Program-made: the position numbers and the translations under genes
Source of the DNA: Amphirosellinia nigrospora
Taxonomy: Eukaryota > Ascomycota > Sordariomycetes > Xylariales > Xylariaceae
Direction: 5' to 3'
Assembly: GCA_004123355.1 (NCBI GenBank)
Contig: SCHM01000001.1
Span: 4,208,001-4,272,000 of the forward strand
DNA: 64,000 bases
Shown: positions 12,301 through 23,854 of the stretch, piece after piece
How the letters are laid out: each line of letters starts with the position of its first letter
Position numbering within the stretch: position 1 is the first letter of the stretch
Notes under the pieces: model-generated
The model's database searches: none
The model's input: only the letters and a program-made list of their open reading frames with translations
Told to the model about the DNA's origin: nothing

Positions 12301-13776
12301 AGCAGCTCAACGAATAGAGCGAGAAAGAGGAGAACGAGCCGCTAAGCTCCGACAGGCTGAGGAAGAAGACGCCCGTCGTGAAGCCGAACGTCAAGCCAGG
12401 ATTGCTGATGAACAGGGTGTACCCCCACCTGTTGTGAAAGCAGAGCCGAAAAACCACCACCGCCACCTGCTAGGAAAGGAGCCAAGAATGAAGATGTTGC
12501 AAAGAGGGCCCAGGAGGAGGAAGCGGCGCGCAAGGCGGAAGAGGAGCGTCTTGCTGAAGAGCAAGAAGAACAACAACGCGCCAGGCAGCAATTAGAGTAA
12601 GCTAACCCCCTTAAGCTACATAATTAGATTGCTAACTCGTTCTTTAGGGATGAAGCGAAACATCAAGAGGACGGACTAAGAAAAGAAAGAGAAGCCGCTT
12701 CTGCTCGCCTTAAAGCTTTAGAGGAGCAGGTTCGACAAGGCAAGCTGAAAAAGGAGAAGTCAAGAAGAAAAGAAGGTCGCTATGGCTGAGGCCAAAGAAA
12801 AGGAGGCCAAATTGGCCGCCCAGAGAGCGGAGATCGAAGCAGCTCGCCAAAGGAGCTTGAGCTTCAGCGACAGCTTGAGGCTATGGATGAAGAAGACTCG
12901 TCATCCGACGACGATGATAGTCCTCAGCAGATTACACCACAAGCATCCACGCCAACACACGGTGGCAGTCAGCTCGGGAGTCAAGAACTTGAGCGAAAGA
13001 CTACCCCGCCTCCTGTGCCCGCGCCACCTGTCGTGTCGCCGCTTCTACCGTCACTAGTCCTTCTGAGATGGAGAGCCGCAACCCCTATTTCCGCATGATG
13101 TCACAGTCCTCGGAGTCTTCGGCGACCCCACCGGCACCTACATCGGCCGCATCGGCCCCTGTGGCCCCTTCACAACCCAAAGCATCGACCAACCCTTTCC
13201 ACCAGCTGACGCAAGCCCGGCTGCCCCATTGGGCCCACAGCCGACCGGCAACTTGTCCCGGAGACGTCCCGAAACAGACGATGAATGGGGCTCGGACAAT
13301 GAGGAATCCGATGACGATTCTGACGACGATCGACCGGCTGCGGTGCCGCGCAACTAGCATCTTTGCTCTTCGGCTCCATGGGCCCTCCTCGACCCTTATC
13401 AGCTACAGGTGATAAGTCTACGGGAGCCTCCCCGGCGGTCCAATCGCCACCATTTAACCCTCCACCTGCGAGTGGAGGCTTCACAGAGCCGTCGACCGCT
13501 CCTCCACCTCCACCAATGCCAGGCTCAACTCCATCAGCTCCTCCGCCGCCTCCCCCGATGCCCAGTGCTGGCGCGCCATCTGCCCCCCCACCTCCGCCGA
13601 TCCCCGGCATGGTTCCGCCTCCGCCACCTCCACCTGCTGCTGGAGCTATGCCCGTTCCACCATCAGGTGGCCGCCCTGCAGGCTTCCTAGGTGAAATCCA
13701 GTTGGGTAAGTCATTGAAAAAGACCCAGACAAAGGATAGGAGTGGATCGGCCCTCCAGGGACGGGTTTTGGATTAG
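9368..13776 (+). CDS. PAN1: Actin cytoskeleton-regulatory complex protein PAN1
   Basis: Endocytic scaffold that activates Arp2/3 at cortical actin patches. Starts [16 protein letters not shown] at 9368. Order of parts: QQTGFPGQ-type Gln/Pro-rich repeats; EH domain 1 (about 9925-10300; [31 protein letters not shown]), with a 50-bp intron 10078-10127 restoring [15 protein letters not shown]; a second Gln-rich linker; EH domain 2 (about 10735-11000; [20 protein letters not shown]); a long coiled coil (11290-12850); an intron 12597-12647; an acidic stretch ([12 protein letters not shown]); and a proline-rich C-terminus with a WH2-like [17 protein letters not shown] before the stop TAG at 13774-13776. 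More than ten single-base frame breaks are spread through it, while every conserved block is present in one frame or another. Likely about 1,450 residues once corrected. Confidence 0.93.
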
Positions 13777-14825
13777 ATCAAACCGTATTAGCATTCCCCG
13801 TTCCACAGTTCAACCTCTAGAAGTGGTACGCTATGAGAAGGCAATAATGGAGGTTAGAACGGAAGTTTTTTTCTTGGATCGTGCAGATTGTATTAATTGA
13901 TAACTTGTATGTATGTTTCTAAATTAAGTTATTGTTCACTCTCGTCAACTTATGTGATTTGCACCCAGCCCTATTGCCGGTCTTGCCGTTATCAATCACC
14001 TGCATCTCTTAGTGACCCTACTTGATGATAAAAGCCTATACCACTACGCCTATGTTTCTCGCAAAATTAGGCTAAGACTATAGTGCCTTCCCCAGGGACT
14101 GTCGTTGAACCCAACCCGATTTAAGAACACTGTCTTCTGTCATACCGAGATCCCTAACCCAAGGCCAACCATTTTTACTCCGCCGTACTTGTCCAGCGCA
14201 TATATTTCCCCGTAGGCCTGAACCTAGGCTACGGGAGGCCCTTTCAGTTAGGTAGCTAATAGTTGGCCTGACATCTTAGGTAAAATCAGACAGTTAGCAA
14301 ACATTTTGGCCGTACCACCACGTCTTTCCCCGGCTTACACTTTTCACCAGGGCGATTACTAACTAACGCCGACCACGGCCCCCGCTCTACTACCAGCCAT
14401 ATACCTACTGCCCCGCGCCCAGCCCTACGTCACAGGTTTTAACTAAATACTCGATATAGTATGTAGACGCTCGACATTCTTGGCAACAAGTAGACTTCGT
14501 ACCAAGAAGGACTTGCACCGTAGATCGCCAACGGACTTTAATCGTGGTGGTTGACCCATATTTGTCATCAAACCTATCGGTGATACGGTGCGCCTCACAA
14601 AGTTGGCCGTGGCCGAGGACATATAAGAAAGAGATAAGAAAGAGTGTGCCTTTTAAACTAGGGACGTTAATAAGTGGTTACAACGATACGGAGATTGGGG
14701 ATATATATGCTCGCAATCTACTACTGCCATTACAATTATCATTATCATTATTATTGTTATTAAACAAGAGAGAAAGAATAAAATTTCTTTTTTTTAACAA
14801 GCTCGGCTGATATCTGTGCAACGAC
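13777..14825. other. Intergenic region, no gene seen
   Basis: About 1.05 kb between the PAN1 stop and the NmrA-like gene. Mostly short stop-rich frames; the final 120 bp is AT-rich with an ATTATC/ATTATT run and a T8 tract, probably the core promoter of the next gene. Nothing else recognisable. Confidence 0.5.
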
Positions 14826-16157
14826 ATGGCAACTTCATCTACACAGCGCATCCTCGTCATCGGCGCCGGCGAGCTCGGCACGGCAATGCTAGAGGGCCTA
14901 GCACAACATTCCGCGCCCGCATCACCACCAGCTACTATAACCGCACTACTAAGGGCGTCTACAATCAACAGCGCGGACGCTGAAAAGCGCCGCGCCAACG
15001 AGTACCTGCGTTCTTTGGGCGCGTCGCTTACCACGGGCGACATCGTGCACGACAGCGAGGAGCACTTGGCGAGCATCTTTGCGGGCTACGATACTGTCAT
15101 CGGGTGCAGCGGCTTTGGCGGGTTTCCCTCCGGAACACAACTTCGTATTGCGAAGGCGGCGCTGCGTGCGCGCGTCAAGAGATTCTTTCCCTGGCAGTGG
15201 TGTGTAAAAAAAGCCCCCCCTCGGTGCCCAATCCCTAAGTATCGTTGTATAGCAAACTCCATGGGTTGACACCCGGAAATCTCGACTAACGTATGTTTAT
15301 GCACGCAGGGGTATAGATTATGATGCTGTAGGAGCCGGTTCCTCGCAGGACTGTAAGGAATCAAATGAACTCTTATCTTCGTGGCAGTTGTTGGAGCATT
15401 CAGAAGCTCCCGAGCCACTCGCAACCAATGCTACCTGTAACGATAACCTGTAACGATAACTAACGACCGAGTGACCTAGTGTTCGACGAGCAGCTCGAGG
15501 TGCGGAAGTTACTTAGGGCGCAAAGCGAGGTAGATTGGGTTATTGTTAGCACGGGCTTGTTTGTAAGGTGAGTGGTCACTGTATCTCGTAGCCCTACTAA
15601 TCCCGGATGCGCGAGATGATTGCACAATTCATTATTAGCAATCTCACTTGACAACGCGATATTAGCAAAGTCAAGTAAGGGGTCGCTAATACAGCATATT
15701 CAGCTTCATATTTGTGCCCGAATTCGGGCCCATTGATCTCAAGGCTCGAACCCTCCGCGCCCTTGGTAGCTGGGACACGCGACTCAGCGTGACGACACCG
15801 AGAGATATCGGGCGTGTGGCGGCAGAAATTGTCTTCCAGCCTCGAGACATCCACAGGCGGATCGTCTTCGTAGCAGGAGATACGGTTAGCTACAGGGACG
15901 TGGCAGATCTAGTCGAGAGGAGGTTTGGAGGTCCGTGGAAGAGGGAATTGTGGGATATGCAGACGTTGCAGCAAAGGCTCGAAGCGAACCCAGATGATAA
16001 TTTGTTAAAATATCAAAATGTGTTTGGCGCAGGGAAGGGAGTTGCCTGGGACATGGCAGATACTGTGAACGCGCAACGCGGGATGAAAATGCAAACCGTC
16101 GAGGACTATTTGCAAGATATGAAGGATTTGGCACAAGCACCCTCATCTACAGAATAA
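14826..16157 (+). CDS. NmrA-like / isoflavone-reductase-type NAD(P)-binding protein
   Basis: Four exons: 14826-15199, 15309-15352, 15480-15567, 15704-16157, summing to 960 nt (319 residues) with no frame break. The N-terminus RILVIGAGELGTAMLEGLA is a Rossmann fold with GxGxxG. RVKRFFPWQW and, across the first intron, GIDYDAVGAG match the NmrA/isoflavone reductase-like family of atypical short-chain reductases. VDWVIVSTGLF, FVPEFGP and TTPRDIGRVAAEIV also fit that family. Substrate cannot be told from sequence; fungal members include secondary-metabolism reductases and redox-sensing regulators. Introns show good signals, such as GTAAGG with a CTAAC branch site in 15353-15479, which also has a short direct repeat GTAACGATAAC. 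No biosynthetic cluster surrounds it. Confidence 0.82.
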
Positions 16158-17276
16158 ACTGTCCCCAATAAAACGGCTAAGCATCATACATCATAACCAA
16201 CAAACACAAGCTTTATGAACCTTTTAATTTTAATCAAATCGTTTCAAACCTCCAGTAGGAGTGATGTAGTAACACAACAGGAAAAACAAGAAATCGTGAC
16301 AGACAAACCAGGTAGCCTAGGAAACTTGATTATACTATAACTATAACCTGCACAGATAGAGCGGGACGTTGAATCCTTCGGCTAATACCTACCTACTATG
16401 TTAGTAGGGCTCGGGTTTTCAATCCATAGGCAGTTAGTGAGTGCTTTTTTGCCGCGGTGCTATTATTGGCGATCTCTGGCCCTGTCCAATGCTACTCTTT
16501 TGGGAAGCGGGGGATTGTCATGATTGGACGTGAGATAGATCTCGATAGGCCGGCAAGCCTGGTCAAGGCAGTGTACTTTAGTTAATGGACAAGGTCGATA
16601 AAGGTGGGGCCGTGGATCTGAAACGATGCGGTTGCCGTGGAGACGCGACGGACACAAGCCCCCAATGGGCCGCTGTGCCAATGGGCCAATGGTGCGCCCT
16701 ACAGCCCATGCACAGCATGCACAGCACCCGCGCCGCACCTAAATTGTCCTACATTGTCCTACATTACCTAGCACTAGGTTGGTAGTAGGCATGATCTGGT
16801 GTGACCTGGTTGTTGATCTCCGACCAGACCCATGACCCAATTACCTTTTCCCCTCCATTTAGTCCGACACGCCCCCTTCACTTTGTTATCTCAACGATAC
16901 GATACGTTTAACTGGCTCGTCGCCGCTGTTCGTCATCGTGCCTACTTATGCTTATGCATGCGCGCGTATTACCACTTACTAGCAGTATTTTGGTTGTTGC
17001 CATGCCTCGTTCCATCCTCGACCTATTTTCGGCTACTTAACAACAAGCGCGTTCACACTCGTTATTTTGAACCCACGTCGCATTCTCATTGTCGACGACG
17101 TGTATTGAGACACCAAGAAGCTGCCGCATGATCAGTCATATGCGACCGCAATTTGAATCCCACCCAAAACCCGAGGCTCTTGTGCACAGCTGCAGGCGAC
17201 TCGCATCACCATAACACAGGTCCAAACTGAACCACACAGCGCGCGCGCTTTTTATACAACAACAATTCTGGCATCA
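16158..17276. other. Intergenic region upstream of ASE1
   Basis: About 1.1 kb. The last 450 bp is C- and T-rich and looks like promoter plus leader for ASE1. No conserved reading frame or RNA gene recognised. Confidence 0.5.
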
Positions 17277-19616
17277 TGGACGCAGGCTATCTTTCCCAAC
17301 AGGTTAACAGCATCATTGGCCAACTCCATGGCTTGTTCGACGAGATTGGCGTCCCCGGCCATGATCGCGACAATCGGGAAGCGGAGGTGAGAAACTAAGA
17401 GAGTGCATTGCTGGGTCCGTGCATACTAACGAAGTGGTGCCCTAGCTTTTTGCAGCGCTTTCTGAAACATTAAATAATCAAGTTAAAGCGGTAACTATAG
17501 AGAAGGGGAGATGGTCGAAGAGGCGGAACGCATTATAACTCTGATCCGGCAAATGGAATCGTCTCTCGACGATACCAAAAGACAGCACAGCCCAGCAGAC
17601 GATGATCTTCAAGTAACATTTCCCCTCACACATTGTCTAAAAGTGTTGAAGGAGAAGCACATGCAGATCAGTAAGCTGCACCGAGAGCGGTTTGAGCAGG
17701 TCAAGAGTAAGTTTCCACCTACCCGCCTCGCTGACAAGAGGCACACATTACGGTCTGGCGCATTTCTAACTTGACTTGTATAGAGCTTGTTCAAGCTTTG
17801 GAATCATACTCTTCCCATCTCGAACCCACATTCGTCAAAATTGCATTACCCCCCACAGGGCCAAAACAGTCTCTACCACCAACGTTTGATCTCTCTCCCA
17901 CATATGTCGACAAACTAGATGACGAATTCACTCGAGTTTATGAGGAGTACACACGACGAGTAGCAACTGTAAAAGCCCTTTCAGAGAGCATCATCCAGCT
18001 CTGGGCTGAACTTGGAACACCACAAGCCCAGACCGACAGTACCATTGTAAAGTATTATCGAGATGCCCCAGAACAGCTTGGTCTACACGAAGAAGATCTC
18101 GCGAGACTACGGGCAAAGAGAGACAAGTTAGCCGACGAGAAGAAATCTCGGGAGAAACGCCTCAAAGACCTTAAGATGGCTGTTGATGCGCTCTGGGAGA
18201 AGCTTAGTGTTGAGGAATCTGTGCGCAAGTCCTTTCTGAATAAGAATCGTGGATGTGGCGTTCGGCAGATAAATGAGTTCCAAGACGAGCTATCCAGGTT
18301 GACTGAGCTGAAGCGACAGAACCTGCATCTATTTGTGGAAGACGCGCGTTTCAAGCTACAAGAGCTTTGGGATGCGCTATACTTTTCGGAGGATGAGATG
18401 CTAGAATTTACGCCAGCCTTTTCTGATGTGTACAGCGATGCCCTGCTGGAAGCTCATGAAAGGGAAATATCTCGCCTCGAAGCTCTGAAGGAGCAACGGG
18501 CCCCGGCGTTGGCATTAATTGAGCGACACCGAACGCTTGTTCACGACCGCGATGAACTGGCTGCTTCAAGTCAAGATGCATCGCGTCTGATGATGCGCGG
18601 TCAAAAAGGAGAACGGCGAGACCCCGGCAAATTACTTCGTGAAGAGAAGATGCGAAAGAGGATTAGCAAAGAATTGCCGAAGGTTGAGGCAGAACTGGCC
18701 AAATTACTGGCTAGGTGGGAAGATGAGTATGGACGTCCATTCCTTGTCCATGGTGAGCGATACCTGGACATTCTGGAACCCGAAGAGCCCAAACCAACAC
18801 CAGGACCGCGGGCAAAGACCCCAGCCGGGCCAAAACCACCAACCCTCAGCCGAGCAAATAGCGTTGTTAGTAGAGCTCCCACATATAACTAGGCCAAAAA
18901 CACCGACGGCAAACTTCGGGGGCACCTTGAGGAGAGCTGCTCCTCCTAGCCAAGTGGCAAAGGACCCAAAGGCTAGTCCTTCTCGAATTCCAGCACGGGC
19001 GCCTCTATCAAATCTCAAGCACGGCAATAACTCCCCCTGAAAGAGCGCGACTGGACACTCGATCCCAAAGCTCACTGCGGTCAGTGCATCCCCTCACAAG
19101 GGCCCCTCCGAAGATGAGGGAACTTGTGCCGCCTCCCGAGCTTGAGACGCCGGTAAACCCTATCGAAGCGTAGGGCTCGGCTCGAGCTCGCATGTGCGAG
19201 CCGTAGAGCCAGAGGATGTGTATGACGATCGGAGCTCGCAGCAGAGCTACGAGCGACCTTTTGCACATCAAGCTTCTCACACATCCCTGCGTAGTGAGCG
19301 ACTTGCCAGCCCGCATACCCACACGCCCCTCCACCGAGACAAACCTCGAATACACGACGGTCATATCAGGCTCAGAAAACTGGGAGACGTACGATGATAA
19401 TTCCGAACCAGAACCTGATGCATCAGACGAATATTACGCCAGACTAAGAGCAAGGGAAAGCGGTTCACTCCGAGGACGGATGCCAATTCACAGGCTAGCC
19501 AAGCTAAGCGCCTTCGGGTCTTCCTCCTGCCCTTCAATCCGGCCATGTGACTATCGATGCTGAAGGCAATCGAATTATCGGGAAGCGAATGGACCGACGA
19601 GGATGCTTTCGAATAA
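17277..19616 (+). CDS. ASE1: Anaphase spindle elongation protein ASE1 (MAP65/PRC1 family)
   Basis: Bundles antiparallel microtubules in the spindle midzone. Starts MDAGYLSQQVNSIIGQLHGL. Introns at 17387-17445 and 17707-17783 have canonical borders; the second joins FEQVK to LVQALESYSSHLEPTF. The core spans LWAELGTPQAQTDSTIVKYY, then NKNRGCGVRQINEFQDELSR, KLQELWDALYFSEDEM, LIERHRTLVHDRDEL and DEYGRPFLVHGERYLDIL, the microtubule-binding MAP65 region, mostly helical and coiled. The tail is basic and Ser/Pro-rich (KTPTANFGGTLRRAAPPS), typical for phosphoregulated Ase1. The frame breaks near 17508 (AAGGGGAGATGG, one G short), after 18880, and several times in the tail. The end GSEWTDEDAFE with TAA at 19614-19616 is my best guess. 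Confidence 0.88.
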
Positions 19617-20626
19617 TAGCCTTGCTTTCCTACCATGGTTGAACGATGACGAGATTCCAGGTGACCCACGACTCACGACGACGTACCATGAGAAAAATGC
19701 TAGAAGATCTTAATAATCAATACAGCATCCTCGTGTGGACGAAAACTGCATTGTGCCGGCGTTTGTTTACTTCGCGAGAGCCCAGCCAGGGCATTTTGGT
19801 TTCACCACCCATAACCTCATACGGCCTCTTCTCATACCTTGTCGTTTTAATTTCATAGCCGCTAAGGCTAGGCCGAAAATTCTCTGGCCCTTTTTTAACG
19901 AGAGCTAACTAGACGTTGGCTTCGAGATCTCAACTGTCGTTCTTAATGCTTTCATTGTAAAAATCTCGTTTCTGGAAGACTCTGTTGGGACATACTCGGT
20001 GGGCGGGACGGTTGAGGAGCGAGGGCGGCGGGTAAGCCGTGGCTGGCAAGGCGTTGTTGGTCTCTCTCTGGGAGGCAATTGGGCGTTTGGTACAGCATAG
20101 TACGAGGCGGTTGTCTCACTTCCTTTCCTGTCGTCTACACTCAGAAGAAAGAATCGCAAGACAACCTGTTGCTGCTGAAACTCATGGCTGACTTTTATCA
20201 TATGAGTGATATTGCGAAGTGTGTTGGTAGAAAATACTCGACGTCTGATGGTGAGCGTTTTAAACAGTAAACGTTTTTATTGAGGTAGTGACCGACTTCG
20301 GACCTAACATTATTGATCCCTGCGGCGTGTCGCTGGAGTGTTGATAATCGTTGGATGATGCCACACTACAGCTTAAGTTGAACCAGCTGCATGATCTTCA
20401 CAGATGGTACCCAAATGCAACACCATTTCCTCCTTCTCCTTTTTCATTCTCGAATTCTAGTCACGACTTGCTTGAGGCCCGTCTATAAAGCAAGGCTCCC
20501 CTGCTTTCAGAGGAGATGACATTTCTCTACAACACACTCAAACATTCCCACCATACCGAGCAATATAGACCACACAACACAATCCACTTCTTTCATACCA
20601 GAATCATCTGCCGAGTCCTCATCACC
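19617..20626. other. Intergenic region between ASE1 and the small C2CH peptide
   Basis: About 1 kb. A TATAAAG box lies at 20484-20490, about 140 bp before the next ATG. No other feature recognised. Confidence 0.45.
20484..20490 (+). promoter_or_regulatory. Probable TATA box of the small peptide gene
   Basis: TATAAAG in a GC-richer setting, followed by a C/A-rich leader and the ATG at 20627. Inferred from position only. Confidence 0.4.
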
Positions 20627-20770
20627 ATGGCCGCCGCCGAGATCCAGCAACCTGTAGACCAGCGCTATTCGATCTGCAACGACTGCAACTGGTCGGGCGA
20701 GTCCAACTCGGCCAAATGCCCTGATCATCCACACATACATCTCTTCGTAATGCCCTCTCTTGTGCCTTAG
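20627..20770 (+). CDS. Small Cys/His peptide, possible mini zinc ribbon (47 residues)
   Basis: Not recognised as a known family. The ATG sits in a strong initiation context (ATCACCATGG) downstream of a TATAAAG box. The predicted 47-residue peptide has C17-x2-C20 and C31-x2-H34 (CNDC and CPDH), a spacing that could bind one zinc ion. No signal peptide or membrane segment. It lies tail-to-tail with the methionyl-tRNA synthetase gene, about 180 bp apart. It could also be the first exon of a longer gene, since a spliced continuation within the next 180 bp cannot be excluded, or a chance frame. Confidence 0.4.
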   Translation: MAAAEIQQPVDQRYSICNDCNWSGESNSAKCPDHPHIHLFVMPSLVP

Positions 20771-20947
20771 AAGATGGCTGAGCTGGTCCGGCTCTATGTA
20801 TGTTGATATACTGTGGACGTGAAGTTGGCAAGAAGCCCGAGGATTGGGCCATAATGCAAATCCAAGTAGCATTGGCGGACAGAAGAACGCAGACTTTTGA
20901 CTACGTAACAGACCCTACATGGCTGTCTTCCATGACTGTAACACTCT

Positions 20948-22888
20948 TCACCTATTGGAGTCAGCTTTCGCCGCTTTTGCGACTCTCAGCGCTGCCTTCT
21001 TCTTTACCTTTAAAGTAGCTTCCTCCTCCTTAGCCTTCTTAGCCTCGTCGGCTCCGAAAGCCTTGCGCCATTCCTGCGCCTTCTCCGGCTTGATAGGCCG
21101 GAACAAGTGCTCTGCTGTGCCAATTTTATGACCGGGCTTGATGGAATCCGCGCTCCAGCAATCCAGGATTGGTAGTGGGTCCGCGCAGAGCTGCTTAATG
21201 ATAGAGTTTGCCGTGTCGGGCATATACGGAGCAAGAAGAGAGGCAAGGAGGTGCACGAGATTGACGGCAATACCAATAACAGCCGCGCACTTGGAAGGCT
21301 CATTGTTGAAAAGGTTGCCGTCCAGCTTGTTCGACTGGAGGAAACCGTTACCCTGTTGGGAAATGGCGAGGACGGTGGACAAGCCGGAGCGCAAATTAAC
21401 AGCGTCGAGCTCCTGAATATATCGTGTGAGAAGCTTAGCGATATCGTCTTTAAAGGCGTCGAAGGAGTCCTCGTGGTACTCGGCCCAGTCTGGCATGATG
21501 CTGTCGTAGTTCCGAGAATTGACGAACTTTAGAACGCGACTGACGAAGTTGCCAAGGTTCTTAAGCAGTAGATTATTATTATCACTGATGAATGAGTCCC
21601 AAGTAAACTCTGTATCACTACTTTCCGGGCGGTGGAAGACTAGAAAGAATCGCCAGACATCGGAAGCGACCCCGGTCTTCTGGGCCGAATCTCCAAACAC
21701 GCCAATGTTTCGGGACTTGGAAAACTTGCCACCTTCATATGTGAGATATTCCGTCGTGGAGAGGTGGTGAAGCTTCGTCCAGGATTCTTTAGTGCCGATT
21801 TGGGTAGCTGGGAAAATAATAGAGTGAAAAACAACATTGTCCTTTCCGATGAACTGAAAGAGTTGAACGTCTTTGGATTACGCCACCACTTCTCCCACTG
21901 GTTAGTATAGCATGCCGTGATGGAAACATAGCCAATGCAGGCATCGAACCATGGATAAATGACCTTGTCCTCGTAGCCCGGCAGGGGGACTTTGGTCCCC
22001 CATTTCATGTCCCTCGTGATACTGCGTGGTTCCAAGCCTCCCTTCAACCAGGCCGAGGTGATGGCCTTGCCGTTATTAGACCACTCGCCAACTGCGTCAG
22101 ATTCCCGGAAGAAGGCTTCGACTTCCGGTTGCAGCTTGTCCAGTTCGATAAAGATGTGGTTCGTCTCTTTGGTAATGGGTACGGAACCGTCGATCTTACA
22201 TCGAGGGTTCTTGAGCTGGAGAGTGTCCAGAAGACGACCACACAGGTCGCATTGGTCGCCACGGGCATGCGGATAAGCACAGGCCGGGCACTCGCCTTCG
22301 ACGAAGCGATCTGCAAGGAACGATTGGTGCGCCTCACAGTATAATTGAGTCGTTTGACGCTCTTTCAAAAGCCCGTGCTTGTTTAATTTGAGAAAGATGT
22401 CTTGGGTGATCTGCGTCTGTAGTTCAGTCGTGGTCCGACCAAAGATGTCAAAGCTGATGTTGAACCACTTGTATACGTCGGCATGGATAACACGGTATTT
22501 ATCGCAGAGCTCTTTTGGTGTGCATCCCTCTGCGAGAGCCCTTGCTTCTGTGGTCGTCCCATATTCATCCGTCCCTGAATGCGTATCCGCGAGTCAGTCC
22601 TCTTCTTCTGTCTTCGACGCTACATCCTGGCCAGAAAAGTCACAGATAGGGGCTACACAACAATAACAACAACAACCACAACAACAACAACAACATACCA
22701 CCAACGTAGAGAGTATTGATACCGCGCCCTCTGCAATACCTAGCAAAGATATCCCCCGAGAGCACTGACCCGATGATGTTGCCAAGGTGCGGTATGTTGT
22801 TCACGTAGGGCAGGGCGCTAGTGACGAGGACGTTACGCTTTCCAGGCTCGGGAAGACTGGTGCTTCCGTTGCGTGAATCTTCGGCCAT
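20948..22888 (-). CDS. MES1: Methionyl-tRNA synthetase, cytoplasmic
   Basis: Class I aminoacyl-tRNA synthetase that charges tRNA-Met. The start [10 protein letters not shown] at 22888 is the first ATG. The HIGH-type motif is NNIPHLGN in the N-terminal Rossmann fold; an intron 22575-22698 (GTATGT..TTCAG) joins INTLYVGG to [16 protein letters not shown]. The zinc-binding insertion has [35 protein letters not shown] is conserved; the KMSKS-type motif is [14 protein letters not shown]; the C-terminal helical anticodon-binding domain follows, ending in a Lys/Ala-rich tail. There is no EMAPII-like C-terminal domain. Two single-base breaks occur, near 21870 (AAAGACG, one G short of [18 protein letters not shown]) and near 21775. 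The intron contains a CAA-type microsatellite. Confidence 0.93.
22664..22697. repeat. (CAA)n microsatellite in the methionyl-tRNA synthetase intron
   Basis: Interrupted run of CAA/ACA triplets on the + strand, reading GTT-rich on the coding strand directly after the 5' splice donor. Confidence 0.8.
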
Positions 22889-23854
22889 GTCTGTTGAGTT
22901 TAGACTCTGCACTTAACTGGCAGATCAGAACATTAAGAACGGGTTTGTTTGGGCTAAAGTTCACTGAGTGACTGGTTGCCTGAAGGCCGTGGCTGGTGTA
23001 ATCCTGCGGACCAACAACACATGCAACAACAAATGCAACAACCAACATGCATTGAATCAGGCAGTAGCCCCTCATTTCAGCCATCCTTCTTGCAAGAAGG
23101 GGCTGTCTTAGCTACCGTATACAATTAGGGATGTGTCCACAGGTATTCACCACAAACATTTCTAGAGCTCTTGGGTAATTCGAGTCTGATACCTTCCAGT
23201 AGCCGGGGTTAACAAAGAATGCCTTAATAGACCTGCTAAAGTCCTAGGTAGTGGGCTCTAGTAAGTCTAGGAGACGGATCTCTGTTGCTGGTGCCTTTTA
23301 TAGTAATGATTGGAAGTCATGACTGAACATAGAAACGAGAATAAACATGTTGGTCACGACAAGGCCCAGGGGACGATAAAATTACAAAAATTCATCATAA
23401 CTTTCACTGTTACTACCAACGGCATACTCCCTGCTTCGTTACTTCTTTAGCTACTACGACCATCGCATTTATTAAGCGAACAAGAAATCCTAAATAAATA
23501 TTAAATAACTATTTAATGCCCCTATATATATAACGAGAATGTAATATATGTTATTGTGGTGGCATTCTTGCTGCAAATGGTATGTTCAGGTCGATGTAGC
23601 TCAATACGGAACCCGTTATGTAAACCGGTTACTAAACCCCACTCCGTTCTAAAGGACCGTTTCAAAACGCAGCGTCACATCACTCCGTCATTGCCAGTCC
23701 CTCAAAACGATGCATAGTATTGAACCCATGCCCTCGTTATAGTTCTCCTCTGGCTATTTCCTATTATTTCTATGCAGTCGTTCTCCATTTTCACCACTTC
23801 AATGAGCCATTGCTTGTGAAGAGCGGGCGATTGACGCCTCTCCCAATAAGCCTC
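22889..23854. other. Divergent intergenic region between MES1 and IRS4
   Basis: Nearly 1 kb serving both promoters. Contains a 14-bp palindrome CTTCTTGCAAGAAG (about 23085-23098) and AT-rich DNA at 23480-23560. No gene seen. Confidence 0.5.

Noticed and set aside
14826-19616. A secondary-metabolite or gene cluster around the NmrA-like gene
   Set aside because: Neighbours are PAN1 and ASE1, both housekeeping; no synthase, transporter or pathway regulator nearby.
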